Assembly (NCBI GenBank): GCA_001314715.1 | Contig: LJSV01000010.1 | Location: forward strand, 78,927 to 133,012 | From: Rhodobacteraceae bacterium HLUCCA12 | GTDB taxonomy: Bacteria > Pseudomonadota > Alphaproteobacteria > Rhodobacterales > Rhodobacteraceae | Reading direction: 5' to 3' | Length of the DNA stretch: 54,086 nucleotides | In this document: positions 43,390-52,638 of the stretch, piece after piece | How positions within the stretch are numbered: position 1 is the first letter of the stretch | Layout of the letters: the number at the start of each line of letters is the position of its first letter | Program-made: the position numbers and the translations under genes | The notes under the pieces: model-generated | The model's input: only the letters and a program-made list of their open reading frames with translations | What the model was told of the DNA's origin: nothing | Databases searched by the model: none

Positions 43390-43848
43390 TCAGGCCGTGA
43401 TGGTATCGCGGGATTCGACCTCTTCGGCGAAGGCCGCAAAGAACTTGGCTGCCAGCTTCTTCGCGGTGCTCTGAACCAGCCGGCTGCCCAGTTGCGCCAG
43501 CTTGCCGCCGATCTCGGCCTTCGCGTCATAGCGCAGCAGGGTTTCCGCGCCGCGATCCTCAAGCTCGACTGTGGCGCCCCCCTTCGCAAATCCGGCCGCG
43601 CCGCCCGAACCCTCGCCCCGCAGCGAAAACCGCTCGGGCGGGTTTTCCGGGTTCAACGTGACATTGCCGCCAAAACGCGCCTTGACCGGCCCGATCTTGA
43701 GCACGACCTTGGCCTCAAGCTCGGTGTCGGAATGCTTGATCAGCTCTTCGCATCCGGGAATGCAGTGTTTGAGGATTTCGGGATCGTTCAGCGCGGCATA
43801 AACGACATCGCGGGGGGCCTTGATCAGGATTTCGTCGTTCAGTTCCAT
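43390..43848 (-). CDS. coxG: CO dehydrogenase accessory protein CoxG (SRPBCC)
   Basis: A 152-residue SRPBCC-fold protein of the CoxG family (COG3427), involved in membrane attachment of CO dehydrogenase in Oligotropha. Visible hallmarks are ALNDPEILKHCIPGCEEL (19-36), the beta-strand KIGPVKARFGG (50-60) and the C-terminal amphipathic helix LVQSTAKKLAAKFFAAFAEE (about 123-142). ATG 43848 has AAAGGA 5 bp upstream. Last gene of the operon, just after a 35-residue ORF. Confidence 0.9.
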   Translation of the reverse strand: MELNDEILIKAPRDVVYAALNDPEILKHCIPGCEELIKHSDTELEAKVVLKIGPVKARFGGNVTLNPENPPERFSLRGEGSGGAAGFAKGGATVELEDRGAETLLRYDAKAEIGGKLAQLGSRLVQSTAKKLAAKFFAAFAEEVESRDTITA

Positions 43849-43858
43849 GATTGTCCTT

Positions 43859-43966
43859 TCAGCAGCAGGGAAATTTGATCCGCGCGACAAGTTCCGCCTG
43901 TTCCGGCGTCAGCCGCGGCCAGATCCGGGCGAAAAGCCGCGAGACTACGCGAATGTGTATCGTCAT
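43859..43966 (-). CDS. 35-residue ORF between coxF and coxG
   Basis: A small frame that begins with an ATG overlapping the coxF stop (ATGA, 43966-43963) and ends with TGA at 43861-43859, immediately before the coxG Shine-Dalgarno. The product starts MTIHIRVVSRLFARIW, has a PRLTPEQAELVARIKF stretch and ends in FPCC. About three quarters of its codons end in G or C, as in the neighbours. It carries several Arg residues and looks like two short helices with a terminal Cys pair. It may be a real subunit or accessory peptide, or a coupling leader for coxG. No homologue is recalled. Confidence 0.5.
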   Translation of the reverse strand: MTIHIRVVSRLFARIWPRLTPEQAELVARIKFPCC

Positions 43967-44790
43967 TCGCGCCGACCCGCGCGGCGCTCGGCGACGATCT
44001 GGGCAAGGATCGACAAGGCGATCTCGTCCGGGGTGATGGCGTGGATATGCAGCCCGGCCGGCGCGCGAACGCGCTCCAGCGCCGCGGGGTCGATCCTGCC
44101 GTTGCGTAACTTGGCGGCCAGCGCCGCGAACTTTCGGCGGCTGCCGACAAAGGCGATGAAATCCGCGCCACTTGCCAGTGCGGCGCGCAACGCGGCCTCG
44201 TCACCCTTGCCCTGTGTGGCGACAACAACAAACCGCTGCGCGCCGGGTGCGGTATCCAGCGCGAAACTGTCGCTGAGGGTTTCGACTTCGGGCATGGGTT
44301 CCGGGGCGGGGCCGGGGATGCAAAGCATGCGGTGAAAATCGAACCGCCCGCCCAGATCGGCCAGTGCCAGCGCGACGGGCCCACCACCGCAGATCACCAA
44401 GCGCGGCAATGGCAGGACCGGCTCGATGAAAATGTCCATCGACCCACGGGATGGGCATCCATTGCGCGCAAAACGGATGCCGTCGCGTTCTTCGCCGGGG
44501 CGCACGCCCTCGGCATCCAGCAAATCCTCGGGGCGGAGCGAGACGAATTGCGGCGCGCCGCTATTCATTGCCTCAAGCGCCGCCTTGCTGACAGCCGCGC
44601 GCGCGCAGCCGCCGCCAACCCAGCCCTCGGCAAGCGTTCCATCGGCCAGGATCAGCGCCTTTGCGCCGGGCTTGGCCGAGGTCGCATCGACCGTCCGAAC
44701 GATCGTGGCGACCGCAAAGGTCCGGCCGTCATGGCGCAAGCGTTCGATTTCCTGCGACAAACGAGTCTGACTTTTCATGGACAGGGTCAT
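43963..44790 (-). CDS. coxF: XdhC/CoxI-family molybdenum cofactor maturation protein
   Basis: A 275-residue protein of the XdhC-CoxI family, which binds molybdenum cofactor and assists its sulfuration and insertion into xanthine-oxidase-type enzymes. N-terminal XdhC_CoxI domain with AEGWVGGGCARAAV (about 54-67) and NGCPSRGSMDIFIEP (about 110-124), then a Rossmann domain with LVICGGGPVALALADLGG (about 131-148). Overlaps coxE by 4 bp. The symbol follows the Oligotropha order D-E-F-G; coxI is a related paralogue. Confidence 0.88.
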   Translation of the reverse strand: MTLSMKSQTRLSQEIERLRHDGRTFAVATIVRTVDATSAKPGAKALILADGTLAEGWVGGGCARAAVSKAALEAMNSGAPQFVSLRPEDLLDAEGVRPGEERDGIRFARNGCPSRGSMDIFIEPVLPLPRLVICGGGPVALALADLGGRFDFHRMLCIPGPAPEPMPEVETLSDSFALDTAPGAQRFVVVATQGKGDEAALRAALASGADFIAFVGSRRKFAALAAKLRNGRIDPAALERVRAPAGLHIHAITPDEIALSILAQIVAERRAGRRE

Positions 44791-46016
44791 AGGCGGGCAA
44801 GCTCCGGTTCCAGTGCAGCGAAATCGGCCAGCGTTGCGGCGGGGGCGAACAGGTCCAGCGAAGGCAGGGCCGCGGCCATGCCACGGGCAACGGGCGAATA
44901 GTCTTTCCAGCCCTTCAACGGGTTCAGCCAGATCACCCGGCAGCCGCGTTTGCGCAACCTTGCCAGCGCCGCGCCCAACTGCGCGGGATCGCCGGTGTCA
45001 TAGCCATCCGACAGAATCAGAACCACCGTGCGGCCATTGACGAGGTGGCGCGCCGGGCCGCGCGCAAAGCGATCAAGATTGGCCCCGATCATCGAGCCGC
45101 CCCCGAACCCCTCGGCCAGCAGGGTCAGTCGGTTCAGAACGCGCAATGGATCGTCATCGCGCAGGGCCTCGGATATCCGCACAAGTCGGGTGTGAAAGAG
45201 CCAGGCATCGCAATCGGGGTCGGCCCGCATCAGCCCGGCGACAAACGCCAGATAGGGCCGCGCATAGGCCGTCATGGACCCCGATACATCGCACAACGTC
45301 ACGATTCGCACCGGGCGATCGGGCCGGCGTCGGCGCACCAGCCGGAACGGTTCGCCGCCGGTTGCGAGCGATGCGCGCATCGTGCGCCGCAAGTCGATGG
45401 ACTGCCCCCGCCTTGCCGCCCGACGCCTGCGCGATCGCCGGTCCCTGATCGCTCGGCCCAGCGCCGCAGCGATCGCCTCGGCCTCGCGTATGTCTTGCGG
45501 TGCGACCAACTTGCGCAAATCCTTGCGCATCAGGTTCGCGGCCTCGCTTGCGACGAGCTTGCCGGTCCCGTCGGCATTGGCCTCGCCCTTCGCGTCACCC
45601 TCATCCGGGCTGTCGGTCTGGCCGCTGCCGGTGCTGTCGTCACCATGCGCGCGACGGCTATTCTGGCCCTGCGTGCGTTTTGTCGTGGATGCACTGGGGC
45701 GCACCCGCCCCGCATTCAGCCAATACGCGTCGAAGAGCGCGTCGAACCGCCGCGCCTCGTCGCTGGAGCTGGCAAGAACGGTCTTCAGCGCCAGGCGCAC
45801 CGTGTCCGGCGCGTAATCGGCCACGCAAGCAAGCGCGGTCAGCGCGACCTCGGCCTCGGCCACGCCGAGACGAAATCCATTCTCGCGCAGATGGCCGACA
45901 AAGCCCGACAGTCGCGCCGCCGGCCCCGGATCGCGGGCGGCAAACCGGGTGGCGCGCGATGGGCGCGCAAGCGTCAGGTCACGCGCCTTGCGGGGGGCAA
46001 CGGTGGCCTGCATCAC
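44787..46016 (-). CDS. coxE: VWA-domain protein CoxE
   Basis: A 409-residue von Willebrand A protein. The MIDAS metal motif is DVSGSM in RIVTLCDVSGSMTAYARPYL. Together with the MoxR-type ATPase CoxD it is needed for post-translational building of the Cu-S-Mo active site of CO dehydrogenase (known from Oligotropha). A Gly/Ser/Asp-rich middle (about 105-150) is low in complexity. Overlaps coxD by 4 bp. Confidence 0.9.
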   Translation of the reverse strand: MMQATVAPRKARDLTLARPSRATRFAARDPGPAARLSGFVGHLRENGFRLGVAEAEVALTALACVADYAPDTVRLALKTVLASSSDEARRFDALFDAYWLNAGRVRPSASTTKRTQGQNSRRAHGDDSTGSGQTDSPDEGDAKGEANADGTGKLVASEAANLMRKDLRKLVAPQDIREAEAIAAALGRAIRDRRSRRRRAARRGQSIDLRRTMRASLATGGEPFRLVRRRRPDRPVRIVTLCDVSGSMTAYARPYLAFVAGLMRADPDCDAWLFHTRLVRISEALRDDDPLRVLNRLTLLAEGFGGGSMIGANLDRFARGPARHLVNGRTVVLILSDGYDTGDPAQLGAALARLRKRGCRVIWLNPLKGWKDYSPVARGMAAALPSLDLFAPAATLADFAALEPELARL

Positions 46017-46891
46017 GCGGCCTTTCCGGCCAGCCGCGCCGCAACCTCAAGCGGGATTGCCGCGCGATCAGCCTGTGTCTTCAGCAACGTGGCCAGTGCC
46101 GCAACCAGCGCGGCGGGATCGTCGGTCAGATCGTTCACGCCCAGCCCTGCCAGCGCCGCCGCGAAATCCAGCATTTCGGCCACGCCCGGCTTCTTTTCCA
46201 GATCCTCGCCGCGCAAGGCCTGCACGAACGCGACGATCTGCGCGCCCAGGGCTGCCTCGACCTGCGGGCAGCGCGCCCGCAAGATTGCCAGCTCGGTCTC
46301 GCGATCGGGGTATTCGACCCAGGCATAGAGGCATCGCCGGCGCAGCGCGTCCGACAGATCGCGCGTGCCGTTCGCCGTCAGGATGACATGCGGGCGGCTG
46401 GTGGCGCGGATCGTGCCCAGTTCAGGCACGGTGATCTGGAAGTCGGAAAGCACCTCAAGCAGATAGGCCTCGAATTCCTCGTCGGCACGGTCGATCTCGT
46501 CGATCAGCAGGACCGGCGGGGTGGCGCGCCGGATCGCGGCCAGAAGCGGGCGTTCCAGCAGGAAATCCTCGGAAAAAAGGCGTTGTTCGGCCGCGCGCGC
46601 GCTTTCTCCGTCCTCCGCGGCGGCACGGATCGCCAAAAGCTGGCGCTGGTAGTTCCATTCATAGATCGCCTGCGCCGAATCGAGCCCTTCATAGCATTGC
46701 AGGCGGATCAATTCGGTCTCAAGCATGGAGGACAGGGCGCGCGCGACCTCGGTCTTGCCGACGCCCGCCGCCCCCTCCAACAGCAGCGGGCGATCCAGCG
46801 ACAACGCCAGATGCAGCGCCATCGCCAAGTCGGGGGCGGCGACATAGCCCTGCGCCGCCAGTCGATCCTGAAGGGTTTGCCAGGTATCCAT
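46013..46891 (-). CDS. coxD: MoxR-type AAA+ ATPase CoxD
   Basis: A 292-residue AAA+ chaperone that works with CoxE in maturing the CO dehydrogenase Cu-S-Mo centre. Walker A GAAGVGKT (40-47), Walker B VLLIDEIDRA (127-136), sensor region LTANGTRDLSDALRRRC. ATG 46891 is the family start, but it has no adjacent Shine-Dalgarno. AAGGAGGG stands 34 nt upstream, right after the coxL stop, with a GC hairpin between. Confidence 0.92.
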   Translation of the reverse strand: MDTWQTLQDRLAAQGYVAAPDLAMALHLALSLDRPLLLEGAAGVGKTEVARALSSMLETELIRLQCYEGLDSAQAIYEWNYQRQLLAIRAAAEDGESARAAEQRLFSEDFLLERPLLAAIRRATPPVLLIDEIDRADEEFEAYLLEVLSDFQITVPELGTIRATSRPHVILTANGTRDLSDALRRRCLYAWVEYPDRETELAILRARCPQVEAALGAQIVAFVQALRGEDLEKKPGVAEMLDFAAALAGLGVNDLTDDPAALVAALATLLKTQADRAAIPLEVAARLAGKAA

Positions 46892-46900
46892 GCGGTGATG

Positions 46901-46931
46901 CGGGGCGCGCCCAAGGGGCGCCCCGCCCTCC
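46901..46931 (-). promoter_or_regulatory. Hairpin in the coxL-coxD junction
   Basis: On the minus strand an AAGGAGGG right after the coxL TAA is followed by GGGGCGC...GCGCCCC arms (within 46902-46925), ending about 10 nt before the coxD ATG. The structure separates a good ribosome-binding site from the start codon and could act as a weak terminator, mRNA-end stabiliser or translational switch between structural and maturation genes. Confidence 0.4.
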
Positions 46932-49349
46932 TTATCCATGCAGGCCAAGCTGGTTGGCAGTCTTCCAGATGCGCCAGTGGTCGTGCGGCATGTGCGACTG
47001 GCGCAACCCGAACGCGCGGAAGGCATCATGCACCGCGTTCGAAAACGCAGGCACCCCGCCCACATTCGGGCTTTCCCCCACACCCTTGGCCCCGATCGGG
47101 TGATGCGGGCTCGGGGTTTCGGTGAAATCGGTGGTATAATTCGGGGTCTCCCACGCCGTCGGCAGGAAGAAGTCCATCAGCGTCCCGGTCTTGACGTTGC
47201 CGATCTCGTCATAGGCAATCTCCTGGCCCATGGCGATTGCCAGCGCCTCGGTCAGGCCGCCGTGCACCTGCCCTTCGATAACCATCGGGTTGATCCGCGT
47301 GCCGCAATCGTCAAGCGCATAGAACTGGCGGATCTCATGCTCGCCGGTGTCCACGTCGATTTCCATCACGCAGACATAGGCCCCGAACGGATAGGTCATG
47401 TTCGGCGGATCGTAATAGCTGACGGCTTCAAGCCCCGGCTCGATACCCGGGATTGCCTGATTATAGGCGGCATAGGCGATGTCCTTCATGGTCTTGAAAC
47501 GCTCGGGCGCGCCCTTGACCGCGAAGCGATCCACATCCCATTCCAGATCGCCTTCGTGCACCTCCAGCAACCACGCGGCAATCATCTGCGCCTTTGCGCG
47601 GATCTTGCGCCCGGCCATGGCCGTGGCCGCCCCGGCAACCGGGGTCGAACGCGAGCCATAGGTGCCCAGGCCATAGGGCGCAGTATCGGTATCGCCCTCT
47701 TCGATCGTGATGCTGTCGGCGGGCAGGCCGATTTCGGATGCCAGGATCTGCGCGAATGTCGTCGCATGCCCCTGCCCCTGGCTGATCGTTCCCAGCCGGG
47801 CAATCGCGCTGCCGGTCGGATGAATGCGGATTTCGCAGCTGTCGAACATCCCCATACCCAGGATGTCGCAATTCTTGACCGGCCCGGCCCCGACGATCTC
47901 GGTGAAATGGGTCAACCCGATCCCCAGAAGCTTGCGGGTTTCACCGCGCTTGAAGGCTCCGACGCGCTCGGCCTGTTCGCGGCGCAACCCCTCATAATCG
48001 ACCGCTTTCAGCGCCTTGTCCCAAGCTGTGTGGTAATCGCCCGAATCGTATTCCCAGCCCAGCGCCGAATGATAGGGAAACTGATCGGCGCGGATGAAGT
48101 TCTTGCGCCTGAGTTCGGCGGCGTCCATGCCAAGCTCGATCGCCAGAACCTCGATCATCCGTTCGATGAAATAGGCCGCCTCGGTCACACGGAAGGAACA
48201 ACGATAGGCCACACCGCCCGGAGCCTTGTTGGTATAGACCCCGTCCACACCGACCCAGGCCACGGGTATGTCATAGCTGCCGGTGCAGATATGAAAGAAC
48301 CCGGCCGGAAATCTGGTTGGATCGGCACAGGCATCAAAGGCACCGTGATCGGCGGTGGTATGGCACCACAGACCGGTGATCTTGCCGTCTTTCGTCGCGG
48401 CGATCTTGCCCTTCATCCAGTAATCGCGGGCAAAGGCGGTGGACATGAGGTTTTCCATCCGGTCCTCGACCCATTTTACCGGCTTCCCGGTCACGATCGA
48501 GGCCACGATGGAACAGACGTAGCCAGGATAAACCCCCACCTTGTTGCCGAACCCGCCGCCGATATCGGGCGAGATCACGCGAATGTTGTGCTCCTCGATC
48601 CCCGACAGCAGGCTGGCGACGGTGCGCACCACATGTGGCGCCTGGAACGTGCCCCAGACGGTCAGCTTGCCATTGACCTTGTCCATCGACGCCACGGCGC
48701 CGCAGGTTTCCAGCGGGCACGGATGGGTGCGGTGGTAATAGACCATCTCTTCGGCGACGACATCGGCGCTGTCGATCACCTGTTCGGTGGCGGTCTTGTC
48801 ACCCTCTTCCCATAAAAAGATATGGTTGTGATGGCGTCGCGGGCCGTGTGCGCCCTCGGTCTGCCCGGCCAGATCCTCGCGCAGGACAACGTCGCTTTCC
48901 AAGGCGGCGAAGGGGTCGGTCAGGACCGGAAGCTCTTCATATTCGACCTCGACCAGTTCGACCGCATCGGCGGCGATGTATCGGTCCTCGGCGACGACAA
49001 AGGCAACCTCCTGCCCCTGGAACAGAACCTTGCCATCGGCCAGCACCATCTGCTTGTCCCCGGCCAGCGTCGGCATCCAATGCAGGTTCAGCGGCGCCAG
49101 ATCCTCGGCGGTCAGCACGGCGATCACACCGGGCAGCGCCAGCGCGGCCTCCTTGTTTACCGACTTGACGCGCGCATGGGCATAGGGCGAGCGCACGAAA
49201 TCGCCGTGCAGCATTCCTGGCAATTTCACATCATCGACGTAGTTGCCCTTACCTTGGGTAAAACGCGCATCCTCGACGCGCTTGCGCGAGCTGCCCAGAC
49301 CCTTGAGGTTCGCAATGCGGTCTTCACGGCTTGGCGACAGATCGTTCAT
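46932..49349 (-). CDS. coxL: Aerobic carbon-monoxide dehydrogenase large subunit, form I
   Basis: Catalytic subunit (805 residues) of the Mo-Cu CO dehydrogenase that oxidises CO to CO2 and passes electrons to the quinone pool. It has the form I active-site loop AYRCSFR (381-387), with Cys384 expected to hold copper, Gln236 (TFQAPH) and the catalytic Glu759 (KGVGE). These are the residues that separate true CO dehydrogenases from form II enzymes (AYRGAGR). [15 protein letters not shown] (about 261-275) binds the molybdopterin. It overlaps coxS by 4 bp. Length is near the 809 of Oligotropha CoxL. Confidence 0.97.
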   Translation of the reverse strand: MNDLSPSREDRIANLKGLGSSRKRVEDARFTQGKGNYVDDVKLPGMLHGDFVRSPYAHARVKSVNKEAALALPGVIAVLTAEDLAPLNLHWMPTLAGDKQMVLADGKVLFQGQEVAFVVAEDRYIAADAVELVEVEYEELPVLTDPFAALESDVVLREDLAGQTEGAHGPRRHHNHIFLWEEGDKTATEQVIDSADVVAEEMVYYHRTHPCPLETCGAVASMDKVNGKLTVWGTFQAPHVVRTVASLLSGIEEHNIRVISPDIGGGFGNKVGVYPGYVCSIVASIVTGKPVKWVEDRMENLMSTAFARDYWMKGKIAATKDGKITGLWCHTTADHGAFDACADPTRFPAGFFHICTGSYDIPVAWVGVDGVYTNKAPGGVAYRCSFRVTEAAYFIERMIEVLAIELGMDAAELRRKNFIRADQFPYHSALGWEYDSGDYHTAWDKALKAVDYEGLRREQAERVGAFKRGETRKLLGIGLTHFTEIVGAGPVKNCDILGMGMFDSCEIRIHPTGSAIARLGTISQGQGHATTFAQILASEIGLPADSITIEEGDTDTAPYGLGTYGSRSTPVAGAATAMAGRKIRAKAQMIAAWLLEVHEGDLEWDVDRFAVKGAPERFKTMKDIAYAAYNQAIPGIEPGLEAVSYYDPPNMTYPFGAYVCVMEIDVDTGEHEIRQFYALDDCGTRINPMVIEGQVHGGLTEALAIAMGQEIAYDEIGNVKTGTLMDFFLPTAWETPNYTTDFTETPSPHHPIGAKGVGESPNVGGVPAFSNAVHDAFRAFGLRQSHMPHDHWRIWKTANQLGLHG

Positions 49350-49837
49350 TGCGCGGCCTCCTTCGCGGCATTGATCTCACTTGCGGCGGCAAGGATCGAC
49401 TTGACGATGTTCTGATACCCGGTGCAGCGGCACAGGTTCCCCGCCATGCCAAAGCGAACCTCCTCTTCGGTCGGGTTCGGGTTTTCCTCAAGCAGGCGGT
49501 GCGCGCGGGTGATCATGCCCGGCGTACAGAAGCCGCATTGCAGCCCGTGATGCTCACGGAAGGCCTGTTGCAGGACATGCAGCGCGTCGGGCGTGCCCAG
49601 CCCTTCGATGGTGGTGATCTCGGCACCATTGGCCTGCGCGGCAAAGACGGTGCAGGACTTGACCGACTTGCCGTTCATCTCGACCGTGCAGGCGCCGCAA
49701 TGGCTGGTTTCGCACCCGATATGCGGGCCGGTCAGGTTCAGACGCTCGCGCAGGACGTGGATAAGCAATTCACGCGGCTCGGCCAGAAGTTCCTCGGCCT
49801 TGCCGTTGACGGTCAGTTTAACGTGGATCTTTGACAT
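49346..49837 (-). CDS. coxS: CO dehydrogenase small (2x 2Fe-2S) subunit
   Basis: Electron-transfer subunit, 163 residues, with two 2Fe-2S clusters: plant-ferredoxin type at Cys42, Cys47, Cys50, Cys62, and the alpha-helical cluster at Cys101, Cys104, Cys136, Cys138 ([15 protein letters not shown]). ATG 49837 fits the family; upstream in-frame extension overlaps coxM. It lies 10 bp after coxM. Confidence 0.97.
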   Translation of the reverse strand: MSKIHVKLTVNGKAEELLAEPRELLIHVLRERLNLTGPHIGCETSHCGACTVEMNGKSVKSCTVFAAQANGAEITTIEGLGTPDALHVLQQAFREHHGLQCGFCTPGMITRAHRLLEENPNPTEEEVRFGMAGNLCRCTGYQNIVKSILAAASEINAAKEAAQ

Positions 49838-49847
49838 GGTTCCCCCC

Positions 49848-50702
49848 TCAGGCGCGCGACCAGGCGCGCTGAATGGCGCGCGTGATGATGATGCCGGCGA
49901 CATGGCGCTTGAACTCGACCGGGCCGCGATTGTCCTCGGTCGGGTCGATGTCGGCCAGCGCAGCCGCGCTCGCAGCTTTCACCGCCTCGGCGCCGCAGTC
50001 GGTGCCGGTCAACGCATCCGCCGCGGCCTGCGACCAGATCGGCGTGTCGCTCAGGTTGGTCATGGCGATGGACGCCCAGGCGACCTTGCCGCCCTCCTTG
50101 CCCACCAAGACGGCCGCCGCCGCCGTGGCGTAGTCGCCGATCTTGCGCTTTTGCTTTTCATAGGCATAGCCGCCGGGCCGCGCGGTGAACTGCACCGCCG
50201 TCAGGATCTCGTCGTCCTCACGGTCGGTCATATAGGCCGCCTCGTAGAACGCGCGTGCCTCGACCTCGCGCTCGCCATCCGGCCCGGACAGCAGGAAGGT
50301 CGCATCCAGCGCCTGCATCAACCCCGGCATGTCATTCCCCGGATCGCCATTGGCGATATTGCCGCCGATGGTGCCCATCGCGCGCACCTGCGGGTCGGCG
50401 ATCTGCAACGCCGCCTCGCGCAGGATCGGCGCGGACTGGGCCAGCCCGGCATGCGCGATCAACTCTTGCTGGGTCACCATCGCGCCGATGGTGACAGCAT
50501 CGCCATCAATGGTGACGCTTTTCAGCGCGCCGATGTCCTGCAGATCGACCAGATGTTCGATGGCCGCCATGCGCAGTTTCATCATCGGGATCAGGCTGTG
50601 CCCGCCTGCAAGAACGCGCGCCTCATCCCCAAGGCGCTGCAAAAGCCCGACCGCGGATTCAATATCCGCCGGGCGATGATACTCGAAAGCCGCTGGTATC
50701 AC
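49848..50702 (-). CDS. coxM: CO dehydrogenase medium (FAD-binding) subunit
   Basis: FAD subunit of CO dehydrogenase, 284 residues. FAD motifs are [13 protein letters not shown] (32-44) and [14 protein letters not shown] (111-124). First gene of coxM-S-L-D-E-F-(ORF)-G. GTG 50702 follows AGGGAGG at close spacing and gives the usual N-terminus [10 protein letters not shown]; the upstream ATG frame would add 34 unrelated residues. Three direct repeats lie upstream at 50800-50852. Confidence 0.96.
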   Translation of the reverse strand: MIPAAFEYHRPADIESAVGLLQRLGDEARVLAGGHSLIPMMKLRMAAIEHLVDLQDIGALKSVTIDGDAVTIGAMVTQQELIAHAGLAQSAPILREAALQIADPQVRAMGTIGGNIANGDPGNDMPGLMQALDATFLLSGPDGEREVEARAFYEAAYMTDREDDEILTAVQFTARPGGYAYEKQKRKIGDYATAAAAVLVGKEGGKVAWASIAMTNLSDTPIWSQAAADALTGTDCGAEAVKAASAAALADIDPTEDNRGPVEFKRHVAGIIITRAIQRAWSRA

Positions 50703-50799
50703 GTTTTCCTCCCTCGCTGGGCCGAGTGGCCTTGCTGGGCGAGGGATAGGATGCATCTCTGGCCGGGCCGAATCGACGCACACAGAATTCGACGGCTTT

Positions 50800-50852
50800 T
50801 GCACGAACGGCGAACTGTCTGCACGAACGGCGTATGCAGGTGCAGAACCGGC
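50800..50852 (-). promoter_or_regulatory. Three direct repeats upstream of coxM, likely regulator-binding array
   Basis: On the minus strand GCCGTTCGTGCA occurs at 50811-50800 and 50831-50820, and a related GCCGGTTCTGCA at 50852-50841, at 20- and 21-bp steps. The GCCGTTCGT core matches 8/9 of the LytTR half-site consensus, and ACAGTTCGC between the first two matches 9/9. The exact copies also contain TTnnnG as in RcoM sites. The array ends 98 bp before the coxM start codon, where an activator is expected. Confidence 0.55.
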
Positions 50853-50879
50853 GCGACAGCGCGACGCCGGCAGATCAGG

Positions 50880-51470
50880 TCACAGAAAGATCGGTCGGCG
50901 ATCGCCCGCGGCAAACCGGCGCAGTACGGCCGGATACAGGCGATGCTCCTGCACCAGAACCCGCGCGGCAAGGGTTTGCGGGGTATCGTTTGCCAGGATC
51001 GGCACTCGCGCCTGACCCAGGATCGGCCCGTCATCCAGAACCGGCGTGACCTCGTGCACCGTGCATCCGGCCTCGGCATCGCCCGCCTCCAGCGCGCGCG
51101 CATGCGTATTGAGCCCGGGATACAGCGGCAGCAGCGACGGGTGAATGTTCATCATCCGCCCGGCGAACCGCTGCACGAACCCTGTCGTCAAGACGCGCAT
51201 GAACCCGGCCAGCGCGATGATATCGGGCCGTGCATCCTCAAGCACAGGCAACAGCGCCGCCTCGAACGCGGCCCGGTCCTGGCCAAACGGGCGATGGTCG
51301 ATCACGGCGGTCGCTATGCCCATCGCCGCCGCGCGCTCAAGCCCGCGTGCCTGCGGCTGGTTCGACAGCACCAGACAGGGCCGGGCCGGGTGATCACCGG
51401 TCATGCTTTGCGCCAGCGCCACCATGTTCGATCCGCCACCGGAAATCAGGATGGCGACCCGTTTTCTCAC
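50880..51470 (-). CDS. purN: Phosphoribosylglycinamide formyltransferase
   Basis: PurN formylates glycinamide ribonucleotide with 10-formyl-tetrahydrofolate, step 3 of purine synthesis. The 196-residue protein shows ISGGGSNM (9-16), LAGFMRVL (87-94), [20 protein letters not shown] (108-127, with catalytic Asn108-His110) and [15 protein letters not shown] (with catalytic Asp). It overlaps purM by 4 bp. It ends 177 bp from the cox start, and that gap holds the cox control region. Confidence 0.96.
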   Translation of the reverse strand: MRKRVAILISGGGSNMVALAQSMTGDHPARPCLVLSNQPQARGLERAAAMGIATAVIDHRPFGQDRAAFEAALLPVLEDARPDIIALAGFMRVLTTGFVQRFAGRMMNIHPSLLPLYPGLNTHARALEAGDAEAGCTVHEVTPVLDDGPILGQARVPILANDTPQTLAARVLVQEHRLYPAVLRRFAAGDRRPIFL

Positions 51471-52513
51471 GCCAGCGCACCGCGATAGCGAATGGTGGTG
51501 CCCGGCACGATCTGCCCGATCACATGAACGCGTTCGCCCGCCTCGGCCAGGTCGCTCGCCAGCATCTCGGCGCGTTCGGCCGCGACCACGGCAACCATGC
51601 CGATACCACAGTTGAATGTCTTGAGAAGTTCAGCGGTCTCAATACCAGCCTCATTGGCCAGCCAGCCGAAGATCGGCGGCAGCGCCCAGGCCGACAGGTC
51701 GATTTCGGCGCCCAGCCCCTCGGGCAGGACGCGCGGCAGGTTCTCGGTCAGCCCACCGCCGGTGATATGCGCCAGCGCGTGAACCCCGCCCGCGCGGATC
51801 ATTGCCAGCGCCGGTTTCACATAGAGCCGGGTCGGCGCCAGAAGGGCTTCGCCCAGCGTGCCCTCGGAAAACGGGCTGGCATCGGACCAGTCAAGCCCTG
51901 CCCCTTCGACCACCTTGCGCACCAGCGAATAGCCGTTGGAATGCACCCCGTCGGATTCCAGCCCCAGCAGCACGTCCCCCTCGGACACACCGCGCGGCAG
52001 ATCCGCGCCACGCTCCATCGCGCCGACGGCAAAGCCGGCAAGGTCGAAATCACCGCGATGATACATGCCCGGCATCTCGGCGGTTTCACCCCCGATCAGC
52101 GCGCAGCCGGATGCCGCGCAGCCCTCGGCAATGCCCTCGATGATCCGCGCGGCCTGATCCACCTCCAGCTTGCCGGTGGCGAAATAATCCAGGAAAAACA
52201 GCGGCTCGGCGCCCTGGCAAACCAGGTCGTTCACGCACATCGCAACCAGGTCGATCCCGATCGTGTCGACATTTCCGGTGTCGATGGCAATTCGAAGCTT
52301 GGTGCCGACGCCATCGGTGGCCGCCACCAGGACCGGGTCGGAATAGCCGGCCGCCTTGAGATCGAACAAGGCACCGAACCCGCCCAGCCCGGCAAGGGTG
52401 CCCGGTCGCGCGGTCCTTTTGGCCGCCGGCTTGATCCGTTCGACCAATGCATTGCCCGCGTCGATGTCGACACCGGCCCCGGCATAGGTCATTGCGTTCC
52501 TGCGCTCGCTCAT
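51467..52513 (-). CDS. purM: Phosphoribosylformylglycinamidine cyclo-ligase
   Basis: PurM closes the imidazole ring to AIR, step 5 of purine synthesis. The 348-residue protein has [13 protein letters not shown] (9-21), [16 protein letters not shown] (about 61-76), [13 protein letters not shown] (about 139-151) and [17 protein letters not shown] 52513 follows GGAG and matches the family; upstream extension covers the tRNA promoter. First gene of purMN. Confidence 0.96.
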   Translation of the reverse strand: MSERRNAMTYAGAGVDIDAGNALVERIKPAAKRTARPGTLAGLGGFGALFDLKAAGYSDPVLVAATDGVGTKLRIAIDTGNVDTIGIDLVAMCVNDLVCQGAEPLFFLDYFATGKLEVDQAARIIEGIAEGCAASGCALIGGETAEMPGMYHRGDFDLAGFAVGAMERGADLPRGVSEGDVLLGLESDGVHSNGYSLVRKVVEGAGLDWSDASPFSEGTLGEALLAPTRLYVKPALAMIRAGGVHALAHITGGGLTENLPRVLPEGLGAEIDLSAWALPPIFGWLANEAGIETAELLKTFNCGIGMVAVVAAERAEMLASDLAEAGERVHVIGQIVPGTTIRYRGALA

Positions 52514-52601
52514 GGCCGCGATCTCCGTTGCCCCGTTGGCGCCCGCCATACCCCAAGCCCTGCACACAGGCAACGCGGCTTGCGCGCACGCGCACATATT
52601 C

Positions 52602-52629
52602 TTGACGCCGGGCCGCAATCTGCTAGCAC
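52602..52629 (+). promoter_or_regulatory. Promoter of the CAT tRNA
   Basis: TTGACG (52602-52607), 16 bp, TAGCAC (52624-52629), ending 9 bp before the tRNA. Very like the tRNA-Lys promoter. Confidence 0.55.
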
Positions 52630-52638
52630 GAGGCAGCC

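Noticed and set aside
46938-48815. 625-residue open frame on the plus strand across coxL
   Set aside because: Mirror frame of coxL, rich in His, Arg, Gly and Asp as antisense frames of GC-rich genes are; no Shine-Dalgarno or motif.
49593-51488. 631-residue plus-strand frame over coxS, coxM and purN
   Set aside because: Spans three real genes and their control region; composition is that of a shadow frame.
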